From DSXF01 sp964387495 (lineage in GTDB: Bacteria > Chloroflexota > Anaerolineae > Anaerolineales > Villigracilaceae), in assembly GCA_964387495.1 (NCBI GenBank), contig CAYLXB010000053.1, positions 1 through 24,565 on the forward strand: a stretch of DNA of 24,565 nucleotides. Reading direction: 5' to 3'. This document shows positions 22,872 to 24,565 of this stretch, one piece after another. The notes below the pieces were generated by a model that saw only the letters and a program-made list of their open reading frames with translations, did not search any database and was not told the origin of the DNA. Positions within the stretch are counted from its first letter, which is position 1. Every line of letters begins with the position of its first letter. The translations under genes and the position numbers were made by a program.

Positions 22872-22935
22872 GCCACGGATAAGACGGGTGAGAAGGTGTC
22901 GGAGATTCACGACAAACCGTGTCCCTGCGGGATAC
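22872..22935 (+). pseudogene. Frameshifted upstream remnant of the RHS core
   Basis: In the frame starting at 22872 the DNA reads ATDKTGEKVSEIHDKP, resembling the RHS segment (xTDxTGxKVxExRYKPWGE) that normally precedes the core. The next part of the same RHS (LRGGEV...TTTPDYRLSKFTFTGQ) is in another frame (the 22888 frame), so a frameshift lies somewhere around 22905-22935. Nothing of the long YD-repeat region is present upstream, where the diguanylate cyclase gene ends. Confidence 0.5.
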
Positions 22936-23952
22936 AGGGCGCTCCGCGGGGGCGAAGTGTGTTCGACGTGGGCGAAGACACAAACCACCACACCTGACTA
23001 CCGGCTGAGCAAGTTCACTTTTACAGGCCAATATTCGTACATGGACGATCCGACCACGCAGGGGGTGGAAGAGGGCTTCAAGCTGCTTTATTACGGGGCA
23101 CGCTGGTATGACCCTGCGCTGGGACGTTTTTCTCAGGCGGATTCGATCATTCCGGGTGCAGGGGACAGCCAGGCGTGGGATAGGTTTGCCTACGTGAAAA
23201 ATTCGCCGGTTACTTTCAATGATCCGACCGGCCACTACGCTGAATGTGGTACTCAGGCGGGGTTAGGTTGCGGAGGGGGCAATGGAAGTGGAGGGGATGG
23301 GGCTGGTGATGATGATTGGGACGCCGGGGAAGGCGGGGTTCATGGAGAGATCATTTATGACGATGAGGGTGGAAATCCAGTAACTTTTGATCCAAAAATT
23401 TGTGGACCTTACGGCCATGATGGCAAACTTTGCGTGGGGGGAGAAGGAATGTGTTATACATGGAGTGAGCTATATAAAATGCTTACGGCGGTTAGTTTGG
23501 AACCCGATTTAGCAGATGTTTTTGGACTTATCGTAAATTATGGTCGGCCTGCATGGAGACAACTAAAAGGAGGCTTTTCGCTGTCCCCCGTTGGTGAGGG
23601 ACTAATTGGGGCGGCATTGCAAGCATTGGCTGATGCACAAAACCCCTATTTCTCGCCGCGGCAAAGGGTTATGAGGGCTGGTTATATTGGCGTTGAAAAC
23701 GGAATGACGGATATATATTCTGAGGCAATTGGTATAGGAGTCGGTGCCCCTGTGGGGGCATTGATTGCCGGAGGAACTTGGGAAGGGGGAACCGTAGGAA
23801 TTGGTACTCCAGCAGTACCGTTTGTGGCTACAGGAGGAGCACTTGCTGGCAAGGTCATTGTTTCACTTGCTATGAACTGGCAGGCGGAGGAAGCATGGAA
23901 ATACCTAAATAGAACCATTATTTTTCCAAGGTTCAACCTTGGTCTACCGTAA
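22888..23952 (+). CDS. RHS-repeat core fragment with variable C-terminal domain (orphan toxin-tip candidate)
   Basis: An open frame of 354 codons. Residues about 30-116 are the end of an RHS shell: PDYRLSKFTFTGQYSYMDD, then LLYYGARWYDPALGRFSQAD, then RFAYVKNSPVTFNDPTGHY, the hallmark at which polymorphic C-terminal domains begin. Residues 117-354 are a unique tail: a Gly/Asp-rich linker, a Cys-containing segment (KICGPYGHDGKLCVGGEGMC), a helical part, and a Gly-rich hydrophobic stretch (about 277-330, GIGVGAPVGALIAGG...FVATGGALAGKVIVSLAM), ending near KYLNRTIIF. I recognise no toxin fold. The GTG at 22888 has no ribosome binding site; the first in-frame ATG is at 23041. The N-terminal shell is missing, so the gene is probably displaced or broken. 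Confidence 0.7.
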   Translation: MRRCRRFTTNRVPAGYRALRGGEVCSTWAKTQTTTPDYRLSKFTFTGQYSYMDDPTTQGVEEGFKLLYYGARWYDPALGRFSQADSIIPGAGDSQAWDRFAYVKNSPVTFNDPTGHYAECGTQAGLGCGGGNGSGGDGAGDDDWDAGEGGVHGEIIYDDEGGNPVTFDPKICGPYGHDGKLCVGGEGMCYTWSELYKMLTAVSLEPDLADVFGLIVNYGRPAWRQLKGGFSLSPVGEGLIGAALQALADAQNPYFSPRQRVMRAGYIGVENGMTDIYSEAIGIGVGAPVGALIAGGTWEGGTVGIGTPAVPFVATGGALAGKVIVSLAMNWQAEEAWKYLNRTIIFPRFNLGLP

Positions 23953-23970
23953 ATGAGGAGGATATTTGTT

Positions 23971-24336
23971 GTGAGAGAATTATTTTCGAGGGTTTTGTCA
24001 GCCATCGCAGAAAGAATTGAACGCATGAACACTCGCACGATTCTTAACTGGCTTCTGATAATTATTGCGATTTCTTTCTTCGTTACCATTGGCTATGTTG
24101 CAATTGTGCCCCCTACCCGGATACGTAATCCCCAATCATTGGGGTTTGTTTTTTTATTATGGGCGGCATTTCTTACAGTGATCAGCGGAATAGTGATTGT
24201 TGTAAGGAGAGAGGCTCCCATGCCTTTTCCCATGCAAGATATTCATGGAAAGTTTGCTGCATTCTTGGGAGTATTGCGAATTCTTCTGTTTATCGTCTGT
24301 ATGGTCATTTCTTTATATTTTCTTGTGACAGAGTAA
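23971..24336 (+). CDS. Small multi-helix membrane protein, candidate immunity protein
   Basis: A 121-residue protein. After an amphipathic N-terminus (about 1-22, ELFSRVLSAIAERIERM) it has three hydrophobic segments: about 25-46 (ILNWLLIIIAISFFVTIGYVAI), about 57-79 (LGFVFLLWAAFLTVISGIVIVV) and about 97-118 (FLGVLRILLFIVCMVISLYFLV). It follows the RHS tail gene directly. An in-frame ATG at 23953 abuts the RHS stop codon, but AGGAGG lies at 23956-23961, nine bases before GTG 23971, so GTG is the better start. Small proteins directly after an RHS tip are usually immunity proteins; a membrane immunity protein would fit a membrane-acting toxin (inference). No known family is recognised. Base composition is AT-rich like the RHS tail. 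Confidence 0.65.
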   Translation: MRELFSRVLSAIAERIERMNTRTILNWLLIIIAISFFVTIGYVAIVPPTRIRNPQSLGFVFLLWAAFLTVISGIVIVVRREAPMPFPMQDIHGKFAAFLGVLRILLFIVCMVISLYFLVTE

Positions 24337-24436
24337 ACTACAGAATGGTAACCCTTTCCCACACCCATATCCCACCCGGCCGCAGATACATCTGCCCTTT
24401 GCTTTGGATCGGGTGTTCTTCTGTTTTTTCTGGCTC

Positions 24437-24565
24437 GGGGATGGAAAGCGGGTAAAATCGGTGATGGGCAGTGAGACGATCCTGGGAGCCTGCCCTGAGC
24501 CTGTCGAAGGGTGGGCGGGCACTATGAAGTGGCCAGTCCTGCCACGGACTATATCGTTACGAAGT
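24437..24565 (+). pseudogene. Second RHS fragment, interrupted, running off the window
   Basis: From 24440 one frame reads GDGKRVKSVMGSETILG, a YD-repeat type RHS segment. From 24520 a different frame reads HYEVASPATDYIVTK, the segment that normally follows it directly in RHS proteins of this style (usually ...YIGxHYEV...). Between them lies a palindromic repeat (24488-24519) that breaks the frame. RHS homology stops to the left of about 24437, so this is a 5'-truncated piece. The 100 bases between it and the candidate immunity gene show no gene. Confidence 0.55.
24488..24519. repeat. REP-like palindromic repeat (CCTGAGCCTGTCGAAGG family)
   Basis: The core CCCTGAGCCTGTCGAAGGG (24493-24511) belongs to a short repeat that I recognise as scattered in many copies through various bacterial genomes; in spurious translations it gives PEPVEG, LSLSKG or PSTGSGQA. 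The flanks GCCTGCCC and GGGCGGGC pair with one mismatch, so the whole element folds into a hairpin. It sits inside an RHS coding fragment. Confidence 0.65.

Noticed and set aside
21924..22991. 355-codon - strand frame over the cyclase end and RHS start
   Set aside because: Shadow of the GGDEF coding sequence; it crosses two unrelated loci and has no ribosome binding site.
23953..23970. ATG at 23953 as start of the membrane protein
   Set aside because: The Shine-Dalgarno sequence AGGAGG lies downstream of it (23956-23961) and is correctly spaced for GTG 23971.
24464..24565. Open frame MGSETILGACPEPVEG... reaching the window end
   Set aside because: It is an RHS fragment read through a REP-like repeat; the true RHS sequence continues in another frame.
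22857..24565. Insertion sequence or integrated element at the right edge
   Set aside because: No transposase, integrase, tRNA junction or terminal repeats are seen; RHS recombination explains the layout better.
1..24565. CRISPR array, tRNA or rRNA genes, known riboswitches
   Set aside because: No regularly spaced repeats, cloverleaf signatures, rRNA motifs or riboswitch cores were found on reading either strand.

Overview
The window is high-GC bacterial DNA with dense genes on both strands, most of them 'free-living' housekeeping and transport genes. I infer a member of the Chloroflexota, probably Anaerolineae. The reasons are the style of the RHS proteins near the right end, an MscL with a C-terminal zinc ribbon, a ComEC with a Pro/Thr/Glu tail, and frequent -10 boxes sitting directly in front of start codons. 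No 16S rRNA or other phylogenetic marker is present, so this assignment is an inference.

Left part (1-7240, mostly + strand): the 5' end of a peptide-type ABC transporter ATPase (- strand) lies opposite mscL, which has a near-consensus promoter with a 16-bp palindrome over its -35 box. Next come a PcrA/UvrD helicase and an NDP-sugar pyrophosphorylase with left-handed beta-helix repeats that ends in a strong terminator. A small DUF6504-like gene is coupled to a class I/II aminotransferase with another strong terminator. A response regulator then overlaps an inositol-monophosphatase family gene. A bidirectional terminator closes this half.

Middle (7262-15054, - strand): an OsmC-family gene, then a compact six-gene run. 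Read in the direction of transcription the run is deoxynucleoside kinase, an unusual secreted lipoprotein, a CitE/HpcH-type lyase, an EamA transporter, a GPH-type sugar symporter and a double-GNAT-like acetyltransferase. Gaps are 14-72 bp, with one 4-bp overlap. It is preceded by a membrane-anchored DsbA-like thioredoxin-fold protein, which is divergent from a small two-helix membrane protein (+).

Right part (15437-22856): the methionine-sulfoxide repair pair MsrP-MsrQ (- strand, with MsrP predicted to be a Tat-exported lipoprotein), a ComEC DNA-uptake channel whose C-terminal metallo-beta-lactamase domain has lost its metal ligands, and a large membrane-anchored PAS/PAS/PAS/GAF/PAS/GGDEF diguanylate cyclase.

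Right edge (22857-24565): an accessory island. A 5'-truncated, frameshifted RHS core with its own C-terminal domain is followed directly by a small multi-helix membrane protein, in the manner of a polymorphic toxin tip and its immunity gene. The DNA here is visibly more AT-rich. Just before the window ends, a second RHS fragment begins and is broken by a REP-like palindromic repeat. This is the part most likely to hold something undescribed.

No tRNA, rRNA, CRISPR array, transposase gene or integrase gene was seen.
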